33,414 nt of DNA from Candidatus Aenigmatarchaeota archaeon (GTDB lineage: Archaea; Aenigmatarchaeota; Aenigmatarchaeia; PWEA01), in NCBI GenBank assembly GCA_003553905.1, contig PWEA01000015.1, forward strand, positions 1 to 33,414. The letters run 5' to 3'. Both the position numbers and the translations under genes were made by a program. The stretch's first letter is position 1. The number at the start of each line of letters is the position of its first letter. The notes beneath the pieces are model-generated. The model saw only the letters and a list, made by a program, of their open reading frames with translations. It was not told the origin of the DNA and searched no databases. This document shows, one piece after another, positions 1-6,811 of this stretch.

Positions 1-410
1 TATTTCTTCATTCCCTTTCTGTCCTTGTTTGCTTCTTCGATCTCAAGTAGAAGTTCAAAATCGGGACTATCCATCTCGTCAATCGCTTCCTTCGCATCTG
101 ATATACTTCCTCCAAGTATCTTTTCTAGTTCATTTGTTTCCGATCCGTCTTCCTGTTGTACATCGTCTTCCTTTGGTTCCTTGAACGACTCGCCGAACTC
201 CTTCGCCCAAAATTTACTTTTTTGCATTCCTCTTAGGGTAAATATCTTATCGATTTCTATATTTTCTTCATCGGAACCCAGATCCTCTGCAAGGAAACTT
301 TTCAGTGATTCGGATGAAGGGGTTGGTTCGTCTGTGTGATCTATCGTCCCTGTTATGGTTCTTCTTCCCAGTAAAGGATTTTTCTTTCTTTCTTTTATCT
401 TTACTTTCAT
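1..410 (-). CDS. rps24e: Ribosomal protein S24e with long acidic C-terminal extension (partial at window edge)
   Basis: This is a small-subunit ribosomal protein of the archaeal/eukaryotic S24e family. The N-terminus begins MKVKIKERKKNPLLGRRTI and is followed by the conserved EPTPS segment and an IDKIFTLRG stretch, all typical of S24e. The reading frame stays open to the window edge, where the last two bases read TA, so the stop may lie immediately outside. At least 136 residues are encoded, against roughly 100 for most archaeal S24e proteins. The extra part is acidic and includes EPKEDDVQQEDGSETNE, followed by a short helical tail. It starts 5 bases after the spt4 stop and is the last visible gene of the Rpo7-Spt4 operon. 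The ATG follows a GAGGTAAAAACC leader. Family assignment is secure; the role of the extension is unknown. Confidence 0.9.
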   Translation of the reverse strand, partial: MKVKIKERKKNPLLGRRTITGTIDHTDEPTPSSESLKSFLAEDLGSDEENIEIDKIFTLRGMQKSKFWAKEFGESFKEPKEDDVQQEDGSETNELEKILGGSISDAKEAIDEMDSPDFELLLEIEEANKDRKGMKK

Positions 411-415
411 GGTTT

Positions 416-604
416 TTACCTCATTTTTATCGCGTACTTTCCTGGTGTTTCTATGCTCACTGCATCTGCTATTTCTGAATCAGGATCAATTATTATAGCC
501 ATTCCTTCCCAGTTTTTGGTCAGATCCGATGTTTTGCATGCGGGGCATTCGCTGCCCTGTACAAGTCTTCTGCATTCTTTACATGCCCTTTCTCGTTTTG
601 CCAT
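416..604 (-). CDS. spt4: Transcription elongation factor Spt4 (RNA polymerase subunit E'')
   Basis: This is archaeal Spt4, a small zinc protein that pairs with the NGN domain of Spt5 and helps RNA polymerase elongate. The 62-residue product starts MAKRERACKEC and has the zinc-binding pairs CKEC and CPAC, followed by the conserved W-G-M-A-I-I-I-D-P-D-S-E-I-A segment and the final GKYAIK motif. A GTG three codons upstream, at 613, is also in frame, but the ATG at 604 gives the usual family N-terminus. It lies between rpo7 and rps24e, the classic archaeal order Rpo7-Spt4-S24e. Confidence is high. Confidence 0.95.
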   Translation of the reverse strand: MAKRERACKECRRLVQGSECPACKTSDLTKNWEGMAIIIDPDSEIADAVSIETPGKYAIKMR

Positions 605-639
605 AATAACCACAAACGTTTATATCCAAACATTTAAAT

Positions 640-1191
640 TTATTCGTTCTCTTCGTTGTCTTCATCGTTTTCTTCTATCCACTTCAGAGCACCCAACCTG
701 GGCTGTTTCATCGTAAGGCCTACTTTGTTGTCTTTAGAGTAGGATACTGATATTATCCTCGCACGCACAAGATCGCCGTTTTTCAGTCGTTTTCCTGATT
801 CTTTTCCATCTAGAGAGTCGTTCTTCTCGTCGTAGTTTACATAGTCGTCCATGACTTGGGATATGTGTATAAGCGCATCAATCGGGCCTATCCTTACAAA
901 TCCACCGAACTCTGTCACATCAACGACCTCTCCTACTACAACTTCGTGTTCCTGCGGCTCGAAAACAAGCATTTCGAACTCCACGGGGTAGTAAGCTGCC
1001 CCGTCTTCTGGAAGTACCTTTCCCTCGCCTATATCACCCACCTCCTCTATAGAAAGTATGAAACCCATCTTAGGCTTAAGAAGGCCTTCGTATTTTTCTT
1101 TAAGGGACTCGTATACGGAATCTTTTAGTCCCATGTTGAATTTTTCGGGGTCTACTCTTACTGTATCCTTTACATCAATTATTTTATACAT
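640..1191 (-). CDS. rpo7: DNA-directed RNA polymerase subunit E' (Rpo7)
   Basis: This is Rpo7, the Rpb7 homologue, which with Rpo4 forms the RNA polymerase stalk that binds emerging RNA and helps open the promoter. The 183-residue protein has the N-terminal tip domain (MYKIIDVKDTVRVDPEKF, then about 80 residues) and a C-terminal S1-type OB fold. The fold is visible as EVVDVTEFGGFVRIGPIDALIHISQV and later ARIISVSYSKDNKVGLTMKQP. Length matches the family, apart from an acidic tail ending NDEDNEENE. The ATG has GGAGAT four bases upstream. It sits upstream of spt4 in the same operon. Confidence is high. Confidence 0.96.
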   Translation of the reverse strand: MYKIIDVKDTVRVDPEKFNMGLKDSVYESLKEKYEGLLKPKMGFILSIEEVGDIGEGKVLPEDGAAYYPVEFEMLVFEPQEHEVVVGEVVDVTEFGGFVRIGPIDALIHISQVMDDYVNYDEKNDSLDGKESGKRLKNGDLVRARIISVSYSKDNKVGLTMKQPRLGALKWIEENDEDNEENE

Positions 1192-1221
1192 AACAATCTC
1201 CTTGGAGTGGTTGACACATAC

Positions 1222-1710
1222 TTACTCCTTTCTTCTTTTATATATCTTTTTGCAGTGGTTTATCAATCTAATTGCTTCATCACTTCCAAACGATCCCTTT
1301 ATCTCGATTTCTTCGCCTTTGATCTGCCCTAGCCTCCTGATAAAGTCTTTGATTTCCTCGAAGGATTCCTTTTTATGGGATCGGTTATTAAAATTCGATT
1401 CTGCACAAGGAACCAAAAGAACCTTATCATTTTTTATTCCATTTTCTTTTGTTCTTATTGAAGCAGTTGGACGGGCCTCTACGATAGCTCCCGGTTCGAT
1501 AGATTCATCGGTTAGTAAAAATCCATCAAGGGGTTTCCCGTTGTCGTGGGTGGTTTGCAGAATTATTCCGTAGTCTTCTGGATATACATCTTCTTTGGGT
1601 AACATACCTTCAAGTTCCAGTATTTTATTGTCGTAGGAATACTTGCACCTACTTCCCTGTCTTGCCTTTACCAAGAAGTTTATTCCTTCTTTCTTGTCTG
1701 TGCTCATCAT
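1222..1710 (-). CDS. Inorganic pyrophosphatase-fold protein lacking most catalytic residues
   Basis: The protein aligns with family I soluble inorganic pyrophosphatases through GSRCKY, YPEDYGIILQT, the PLD of the metal loop, GAIVEARP and DKVLLVP. Aligned by eye to the E. coli enzyme, it keeps Lys29 (K23), Tyr51 (Y43), Tyr55 (Y47), Asp70 (D62) and Lys104 (K96). It has Lys for Glu20 (K15), Ser for Glu31 (S25), Gly for Arg43 (G35), Asn for Asp65 (N57), Lys for Asp67 (K59), Glu for Asp97 (E89) and Asn for Asp102 (N94). With most metal ligands changed, normal pyrophosphatase activity is unlikely; a structural or binding role is inferred. It has 162 residues and a shortened N-terminus. The start overlaps the PIN gene stop as ATGA, after GGTGAT. 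A second ATG follows immediately. The fold is fairly sure and the function is not. Confidence 0.75.
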   Translation of the reverse strand: MMSTDKKEGINFLVKARQGSRCKYSYDNKILELEGMLPKEDVYPEDYGIILQTTHDNGKPLDGFLLTDESIEPGAIVEARPTASIRTKENGIKNDKVLLVPCAESNFNNRSHKKESFEEIKDFIRRLGQIKGEEIEIKGSFGSDEAIRLINHCKKIYKRRKE

Positions 1711-2102
1711 CTTATATCACCTTCTACTTCAACATGGTCCTTTGTTCTTACGTAAACTGTAGGGACGGACCTTTTTCTGAACTGGTTCCTTAAATTTTTG
1801 TCGTTTGTTGCAATTACAGGTTTTTCGTATCTTCTTGCAAGTTCTATTATAGAAGAATCCCCATCTATGCGCTTTGTTTCTACTATCTCTACGTTTTTTC
1901 TGTCCAGCAACTCAAGAGCTATTTTAGCAGCCCTTGATTCCTTTCCTCTTCCCCTTGCAAGTTTTCGAATCTCTGTCTTCACCGGTTCAGGCATTACCAT
2001 ACTGTAGTTATCGACCAAAAGTTCATCTATCTCTTCAAAAACATCCAGACCTAACTCGCCCGGTGCCATGAGAAAGTTTGCATCAAGTATGACTGTTGCG
2101 AT
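1707..2102 (-). CDS. PIN-domain protein, Fcf1/COG1412-like, probable ATC start
   Basis: This is a predicted PIN-fold endoribonuclease of the archaeal Fcf1-like group, whose eukaryotic relatives act in pre-rRNA processing. Read from ATC at 2102 the protein begins (M)ATVILDANFLMAPGELGLDVF, which carries the first catalytic Asp in the family's L-D-x-N-F-L motif. Further acidic positions lie in MPEPVKTEIRKLA, DGDSSIIELA and ATNDKNLR. The first ATG, at 2069, would start after the catalytic Asp and delete the first beta strand. Upstream in frame there is only a TAG nine bases before the ATC, so no ATG, GTG or TTG is available. GGTGAA sits three bases before the ATC. Its 131 residues fit the family. 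It is in an operon with the RNA polymerase stalk gene. Confidence 0.82.
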   Translation of the reverse strand: MATVILDANFLMAPGELGLDVFEEIDELLVDNYSMVMPEPVKTEIRKLARGRGKESRAAKIALELLDRKNVEIVETKRIDGDSSIIELARRYEKPVIATNDKNLRNQFRKRSVPTVYVRTKDHVEVEGDIR

Positions 2103-2111
2103 TGTTTCACC

Positions 2112-2378
2112 CTATAGCTCTTCAGGCAGGTCTTCGTTGGATATATCAAGCTTATCTCCATCTTTTTGTTTTTTGCGTGCTCTTTTCCTGTTTTTCTCTT
2201 TCTTATTTCTAACGTTTTCGATGAACTTTTCGACATCTACACCCATTTTTTGCAGAGAGTTCGAATGGATTTGTATAAGAGAATCAACTATGTTGCTGAG
2301 ACGAGCAAGCTCGCCCCTCTCGTTTAAAAGCGCCTCCAGGGCACCTTTATGATAACCCATTTCTTCTTCTTTAGCCAT
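2112..2378 (-). CDS. Small helical protein of unknown function, first gene of the Rpo7/Spt4 operon
   Basis: I do not recognise this 88-residue protein. It looks mostly helical: MGYHKGALEALLNERGELARLSNIVDSL, then a segment ending VDVEKFIENVR, then a very basic stretch of Lys and Arg (about residues 58-71) and an acidic end (NEDLPEEL). The basic stretch suggests RNA or ribosome contact, which is inference. It is in the same frame as the downstream PIN gene, separated by TAG and nine bases. A TATA-like GTTTTTAAAAG centred about 27 bases upstream of the ATG suggests a leaderless first gene. Its position heading a transcription/ribosome operon argues that it is real. Confidence 0.72.
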   Translation of the reverse strand: MAKEEEMGYHKGALEALLNERGELARLSNIVDSLIQIHSNSLQKMGVDVEKFIENVRNKKEKNRKRARKKQKDGDKLDISNEDLPEEL

Positions 2379-2399
2379 AGTCCTAGTTTTGTTGCGAGA

Positions 2400-2410
2400 C
2401 TTTTAAAAAC
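2400..2410 (-). promoter_or_regulatory. TATA-like box for the PIN-PPase-like-Rpo7-Spt4-S24e operon
   Basis: On the minus strand the sequence reads GTTTTTAAAAG, an archaeal BoxA-like element centred about 27 bases before the ATG at 2378. This spacing puts the transcription start at or next to the ATG. It lies in the 38-base gap after the glmS stop. Confidence 0.6.
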
Positions 2411-2416
2411 TTGGAT

Positions 2417-4147
2417 CTACTGTACCGTTACCGATTTCGCAAGGTTCCGTGGCTTGTCTATGGGAAGACCATTCCTTTTTGCTATCCAGTAAGTTAAAAG
2501 AAAACCAAGGATTGTTGAGGCAAACACAAAGCTTTCGTTTCTTTCGGGAAACCAGAAATCCTTGTTGTGTGGGGATAATTTTATGGTGTTTGCACCACGT
2601 GATTCCACCTCCTTTACGTTTGAGGCTATACTAGAATTGCCATCTGGTATAAGCGAAACTACGGGAGTGTTATCTTCAATAAGTGCAAGGGTTCCATGTT
2701 TGAGTTCACCCGCCATCATGCCCTCGGCGTGTATGTATGCTATTTCTTTGAGTTTAAGGGCAATCTCCCTTGCTATAGGATAGGCTTCGCCTTTACCTAT
2801 TATATAGAGGTCTTCTTCATCGGACAGTTCTTCAGCAAGCTCCTTTATCTTATCCTCGTTTTTTTGTATAGTGTTCTTTAATGCATTTGCTAAATCCGCA
2901 TTATAGTTTGCTCCGTCTATACTACTCGATAACCTCATTATTGTGTACAGTTGATTTATGAAGGTCTTCGTTGCGGCTACACATATTTCTTGGCCTGCGT
3001 TTATTCTCAAGTTCACATCGGACATCCTTTCTATCGTTGAATGGGGAACGTTTGTTATGGATGCTATATCTGCACCCTTTTTTCTTGAATGGTTGACAGC
3101 CTCTATAACGTCTTTTGTTTCTCCTGACTGAGAAACCGGCACCAGCAGGGTTTTATCGTCGGCCCTTTCATAGTTTTTAAATTCGGAGGCTATGAGAGCC
3201 TGTGCTTCTATCCCTGCCTTCTGTAGAAAATAGACCCCAAGAAGGGAAGCATGGTAGCTTGTCCCTGAAGCAGTGAAAATAATCTTTTCATGTTCCTTTA
3301 ACATATCCCTAAATTTATTGAGATCATTCTTCTGTGATCTATCCAATGTTTTTTCTAGTTTTCTGAGGACACTTGGAATTTCGTTGATTTCTTTATACAT
3401 GTAATGTTCGAAGTTTTTTTTGTTGGGGCTTTTCTTGCTCCATTTTATGGTCTTTGGTTGTTTATCGACAATCTTTCCCTTGTGATTTTTAACAACAAGC
3501 TCACTACCACGGACCGTGGCATATTCGTTGTCATCAAGGAATACAACATTTTCCGTGTGTTCTGAAAAAGCATGTATATCCGATGCAAAAAACAATCCAT
3601 CTGAACCGATCCCAATGGCCATTGGTGAACCGTTCTTCATTACAAAAACCTCCTCTCTTTTTGAGTCGAGGACGGCTATTGAGTAGCTGCCCTTGGCCTC
3701 TTTCATGAACTCCCTTATCGCCGTTTCAACGCAACCATCCTGGGATCTTTGTTCTATGAAATGCACAACTACCTCCGAATCAGTCTCTGAGGTGAACCTG
3801 TGTTCACCGAGCTCCCTCTTCATCTCCTCCCAATTTTCAAGTATCCCGTTATGAACAAGGGCAAACCTGCCGCAGCATGATACATGTGGATGTGCGTTTT
3901 CCTCGGAAACCTCTCCGTGAGTTGCCCATCTGGTATGTCCTATCCCAGCCTTTGATTTTTTGTCTTTTAAATCAAGATCACTCTTTATATCATCCAGCTC
4001 ACCCACAGCCTTTTTTATATGTATTTCGAAGTCCGACGACACAGCTATACCGGCAGAATCATAGCCCCTGTATTCAAGACGTTTCAATGAATTTAGAAGA
4101 ACCTCGCATGTGTTTCCACTTCCATAGTATCCGGCTATACCACACAC
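2417..4147 (-). CDS. glmS: Glutamine--fructose-6-phosphate aminotransferase (isomerizing)
   Basis: GlmS makes glucosamine-6-phosphate from fructose-6-phosphate and glutamine, the entry to UDP-GlcNAc and surface glycan synthesis. The N-terminal glutaminase domain begins MCGIAGYYG, with the nucleophile Cys2, followed by RGYDSAGIAV, GHTRWATHG, NAHPH and SETDSEVVVH. Two SIS sugar-isomerase domains follow, with SGTSYHASLLG, PVSQSGETKDV, TNVPHSTIERMSD and the C-terminal KPRNLAKSVTVQ. The 576 residues are close to the usual length. The start is GTG, preceded by GAGGTGG. It begins one base after the stop of the nucleotidyltransferase gene, so the two are probably translationally coupled. Confidence is very high. 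Confidence 0.97.
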   Translation of the reverse strand: MCGIAGYYGSGNTCEVLLNSLKRLEYRGYDSAGIAVSSDFEIHIKKAVGELDDIKSDLDLKDKKSKAGIGHTRWATHGEVSEENAHPHVSCCGRFALVHNGILENWEEMKRELGEHRFTSETDSEVVVHFIEQRSQDGCVETAIREFMKEAKGSYSIAVLDSKREEVFVMKNGSPMAIGIGSDGLFFASDIHAFSEHTENVVFLDDNEYATVRGSELVVKNHKGKIVDKQPKTIKWSKKSPNKKNFEHYMYKEINEIPSVLRKLEKTLDRSQKNDLNKFRDMLKEHEKIIFTASGTSYHASLLGVYFLQKAGIEAQALIASEFKNYERADDKTLLVPVSQSGETKDVIEAVNHSRKKGADIASITNVPHSTIERMSDVNLRINAGQEICVAATKTFINQLYTIMRLSSSIDGANYNADLANALKNTIQKNEDKIKELAEELSDEEDLYIIGKGEAYPIAREIALKLKEIAYIHAEGMMAGELKHGTLALIEDNTPVVSLIPDGNSSIASNVKEVESRGANTIKLSPHNKDFWFPERNESFVFASTILGFLLTYWIAKRNGLPIDKPRNLAKSVTVQ

Positions 4148-4148
4148 C

Positions 4149-4856
4149 TTATACCACCTCTGTTTTGTCCGCTGCTGCTAGATTGTTTGCTTTTCGAAGA
4201 TCTTCGTGTTTTCCTACATCTATCCAGTAGTCTTCGAACCTGGTGTGCCTGACGTCTTTTCCATCCTCCAGCATCATCTTTAAGGATTCGGTTATTTCAT
4301 ATTCACCTCTCTCTGATACATCGGTTTTGTCTATATATCTGTATATACCCGGCGTAAACACATATGTTCCTGTGTTTATGAGATTTGAAGGAGGGTTTTT
4401 CGGTTTTTCTAAAACATCAGTTACCCTGTTTCCATCTACTTTAAGTACTCCGAACTCTTTGGGACTTTCCACTTCAAAACTTCCTATAACAGCTTCGGGA
4501 TCTTCATTTTTGAAATATGAGATAGCTCTTTCTATGTTTTTTCTGTGCATGAACACATCACCATTAACTGTTATAAATGGTGATTCGAAGGAAGACTTTC
4601 CTATTGCGTGCGCGGTTCCCAGCTGTTTTTTTTGTTCAATAAATTCAAGATCATCGTAATCTTCTAGGGCATCCATCAATTTTTCGCCTAGATAACCCAT
4701 TATTACAGTGATGTCTTCTACTCCAAGAGATCTGAGATCGTCTATTATGTGTTTTATCAGAGGCCTTCCCTTCACCTTAACGAGCACCTTCGGCTTGTCC
4801 TCGGTCAAAGGACGCAGCCTGGTACCCTTTCCGGCTGCAAGTATCAGAGCTTTCAT
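4149..4856 (-). CDS. Sugar-1-phosphate nucleotidyltransferase (GlmU N-domain-like)
   Basis: This is a nucleotidyltransferase that makes NDP-sugars from sugar-1-phosphates. The signature MKALILAAGKGTRLRPLT...KPKVLVKVKGRPL is at the N-terminus, followed by GTAHAI, VNGDVF, EKPKNPPSNLINTG and YWIDVGKHEDL. The protein ends at 235 residues and lacks the left-handed beta-helix acetyltransferase domain of full-length GlmU. Next to glmS the likely product is UDP-GlcNAc, but UDP-glucose or dTDP-glucose cannot be excluded. The ATG follows GGAGAT by three bases. A TATA-like TTTTTATATAGG lies about 33 bases upstream. Family is certain; substrate is not. Confidence 0.88.
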   Translation of the reverse strand: MKALILAAGKGTRLRPLTEDKPKVLVKVKGRPLIKHIIDDLRSLGVEDITVIMGYLGEKLMDALEDYDDLEFIEQKKQLGTAHAIGKSSFESPFITVNGDVFMHRKNIERAISYFKNEDPEAVIGSFEVESPKEFGVLKVDGNRVTDVLEKPKNPPSNLINTGTYVFTPGIYRYIDKTDVSERGEYEITESLKMMLEDGKDVRHTRFEDYWIDVGKHEDLRKANNLAAADKTEVV

Positions 4857-4957
4857 ATTATCTCCAAATACTTGTATGCTGCACCTATATAAAAATAATT
4901 AAAACAGAATCCTTTGTGTTATTAAAATATTTATACCTGTTTCTGTAATTTGGTTGT
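4857..4957. promoter_or_regulatory. Divergent promoter region
   Basis: This gap separates the minus-strand nucleotidyltransferase/glmS operon from the plus-strand HTH gene. The minus strand has TTTTTATATAGG around 4885-4895, followed by GGAGAT and the ATG. The plus strand has AAAATATTTATACC around 4923-4936. It is centred about 26 bases before the ATG at 4958, so that transcript is probably leaderless. Confidence 0.6.
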
Positions 4958-5881
4958 ATGACAGAACGTCTCATCAAGGAAAAAAACGGGGATCTGTGGA
5001 TGAAGGATGTTAAGATTCTCGAAGAGGAAAAAATAGATTCACTTAGTAGCAAAACACTTGTGGTGCTTGAATCAATAGTAGAGGAGGAGTCCTACCCAAA
5101 AAGAATTGCTGAGAAACTAGATATACATGAACAGAGAGTCTATTACCATATAAAAAAACTAAAGGATTCTGGCCTAATAGAAGTTTCAAGGGAGGAAAGG
5201 CGCGGTGGTGCACTTTGTAAGTTTTATCGCCCTGTCGCAGGAGCCTTTGCATTTAACATAGATAGGGAATGGAGCAGAAGTATGAGAAACGATCTGAGTG
5301 TGGAAAGCGAGGTTCTGGACTTTTTTTCTGAGTTTATAGGTTCCGGAACCTTCCGAGGTTCTATGGTTGTTGGCTCTCCAAAGGAACATGGTCCGTTTAT
5401 GACTGCTGCCAGAGACGGTCATTATGCAGTTCAGCTTGGGCTGTATCTCGGCGGGTTTTGTGATTCCGAGAATAGATTCGTGGTCAAACTTGATACAGAG
5501 GTCAAGGCAGAAAAGGCTCTGGATAGGGATCTTATCCTTGTTGGGGGTCCAATAACCAACACTGTTTCAAGAGATCTCAATGAGAATTTGGAGGTCGGGT
5601 TCGATTGGGAGAAAACTTGGAAGATAACCTCGGATGTAACAGCGAACACATATTCCGATGAGAACATAGGACTTGTTGCAAAGGTACATGATGGGGACCA
5701 TGTACGGATACTTCTTTCAGGTCTTGACTTTGAGGGCACAAAGACCTGTATACTTGGTGTGACACAACAACCCGATAAGGTTCTCGGTGGGTATAAAAAA
5801 GGCGAGGATTTCTATCGGGTTATACGGGGATTAGATAGAGATGGTGACGGAAAAACGGATGATATAGAAGTTCTTGAGTAA
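4958..5881 (+). CDS. Winged-helix (ArsR-like) protein fused to an S-layer C-terminal-type domain
   Basis: Residues about 28-85 form a winged helix-turn-helix (TLVVLESIVEEESYPKRIAEKLDIHEQRVYYHIKKLKDSGLIEV), close to ArsR-type archaeal regulators. Residues about 125-300 resemble the C-terminal domain of archaeal S-layer proteins, with VVGSPKEHGPF, ARDGHYAVQLGLYLGGF, DLILVGGPITNTV and GFDWEKTWKI. The tail DRDGDGKTDDIEV is a calcium-loop-like Asp repeat. I see no signal peptide or membrane helix, so the protein is probably cytoplasmic and may be a regulator whose sensor is a recycled S-layer fold; that role is inference. It is probably leaderless. It converges on porB with three bases between the stops. 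Confidence 0.8.
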   Translation: MTERLIKEKNGDLWMKDVKILEEEKIDSLSSKTLVVLESIVEEESYPKRIAEKLDIHEQRVYYHIKKLKDSGLIEVSREERRGGALCKFYRPVAGAFAFNIDREWSRSMRNDLSVESEVLDFFSEFIGSGTFRGSMVVGSPKEHGPFMTAARDGHYAVQLGLYLGGFCDSENRFVVKLDTEVKAEKALDRDLILVGGPITNTVSRDLNENLEVGFDWEKTWKITSDVTANTYSDENIGLVAKVHDGDHVRILLSGLDFEGTKTCILGVTQQPDKVLGGYKKGEDFYRVIRGLDRDGDGKTDDIEVLE

Positions 5882-5884
5882 GGT

Positions 5885-6811
5885 TTATTTGTCTATTCCT
5901 ATTCTTTCGGCATTCATATCGGCAATTTTCTGAATATTTTCGACAACTTCCCCGCCGCCATCCTTCTTAAATAGATGTTTAAATCTACCCTGTGCTTTCA
6001 GATACTCCTCTACCGGTTTTCTGTCTTTTATTTTTCTCACATTTGTTAGTTGGCCATCCTCAAGCTCAAATATAGGATACAAACCGGTTTCCACGGCGAG
6101 CCTGGCTATATCTATTGTATTCTTTGATTCGTGTTTCCATCCTCTGGGACATGGGGCAAAGACTTGTATATATTTTGGACCCTCTGTCTCTAGTGCCTTA
6201 TTGATTTTTTTCTTGAAGTCTTCTGGATAAGCTACGCTAGCGGTGGCTACGTATCTAAGGCCATGTGCAGCGGCTATACTGGGCATATCCTTTTTATGAA
6301 TATTTTCACCGAAGCTTTCTTTCCCTGCTGGACTTGTTGTAGTTGCTGCTCCAATAGGAGTACTGCTGCTTCTTTGTATTCCTGTGTTCATGTATGCCTC
6401 GTTGTCATAACATATGTAGAGAACGTCGTGACCCCTTTCCATCATGCCACTCAGACTTCTTATTCCTATATCAAATGTAGCTCCATCACCTGCAAGAACC
6501 ACAAAGTTCACGTCTTCGTAGTCCATGTAGCCCTCCTTCCCGCGCTTGCTGAAAGACTTATATGCTGTTTCAATTCCACCGGCAACCGCCGCTGAGTTTT
6601 CGAATATATTATGTATCCAACTTATTCCCCAGGCACTTTCTGGGTATGGGGTAGTTGTTACCTCCATACAGCCCGTTGGCATGGAAAGAATGGTTTTTGG
6701 ACCAGTTGCCTCTGTTACTAGCTTAGATGTTAGTGCTGCTCCACAACCGGGACATGCTCTATGCCCGGGACAGAACAGTTCTTCTCCATGCTTGAATTTA
6801 TCCTTATTCAT
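5885..6811 (-). CDS. porB: Pyruvate:ferredoxin oxidoreductase, beta subunit
   Basis: PorB is the thiamine-diphosphate and iron-sulfur subunit of the four-subunit archaeal pyruvate:ferredoxin oxidoreductase. It binds cofactor and carries out decarboxylation to acetyl-CoA. The N-terminus has the cluster motif CPGHRACPGCGAAL. The TPP region is seen as AGDGATFDIGIRSLSGMMERGHDVLYICYDNEAYMNTG. The stretch KYIQVFAPCPRGW is also characteristic. The 308 residues fit the family. Its ATG overlaps the porA stop. Substrate choice (pyruvate rather than another 2-oxoacid) rests on similarity and operon make-up. Confidence is high. Confidence 0.95.
   Translation of the reverse strand: MNKDKFKHGEELFCPGHRACPGCGAALTSKLVTEATGPKTILSMPTGCMEVTTTPYPESAWGISWIHNIFENSAAVAGGIETAYKSFSKRGKEGYMDYEDVNFVVLAGDGATFDIGIRSLSGMMERGHDVLYICYDNEAYMNTGIQRSSSTPIGAATTTSPAGKESFGENIHKKDMPSIAAAHGLRYVATASVAYPEDFKKKINKALETEGPKYIQVFAPCPRGWKHESKNTIDIARLAVETGLYPIFELEDGQLTNVRKIKDRKPVEEYLKAQGRFKHLFKKDGGGEVVENIQKIADMNAERIGIDK

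Noticed and set aside
25-339. Plus-strand 104-residue Ser-rich reading frame
   Set aside because: It is the antisense shadow of rps24e; the minus strand gives a clear S24e match and the Ser/Phe-rich composition is typical of shadows here.
2051-2236. Minus-strand 61-residue frame starting at GTG across the 88-residue gene and PIN gene
   Set aside because: It is out of frame with both recognised neighbours and shows no family features; its low-complexity composition fits an alternate frame.
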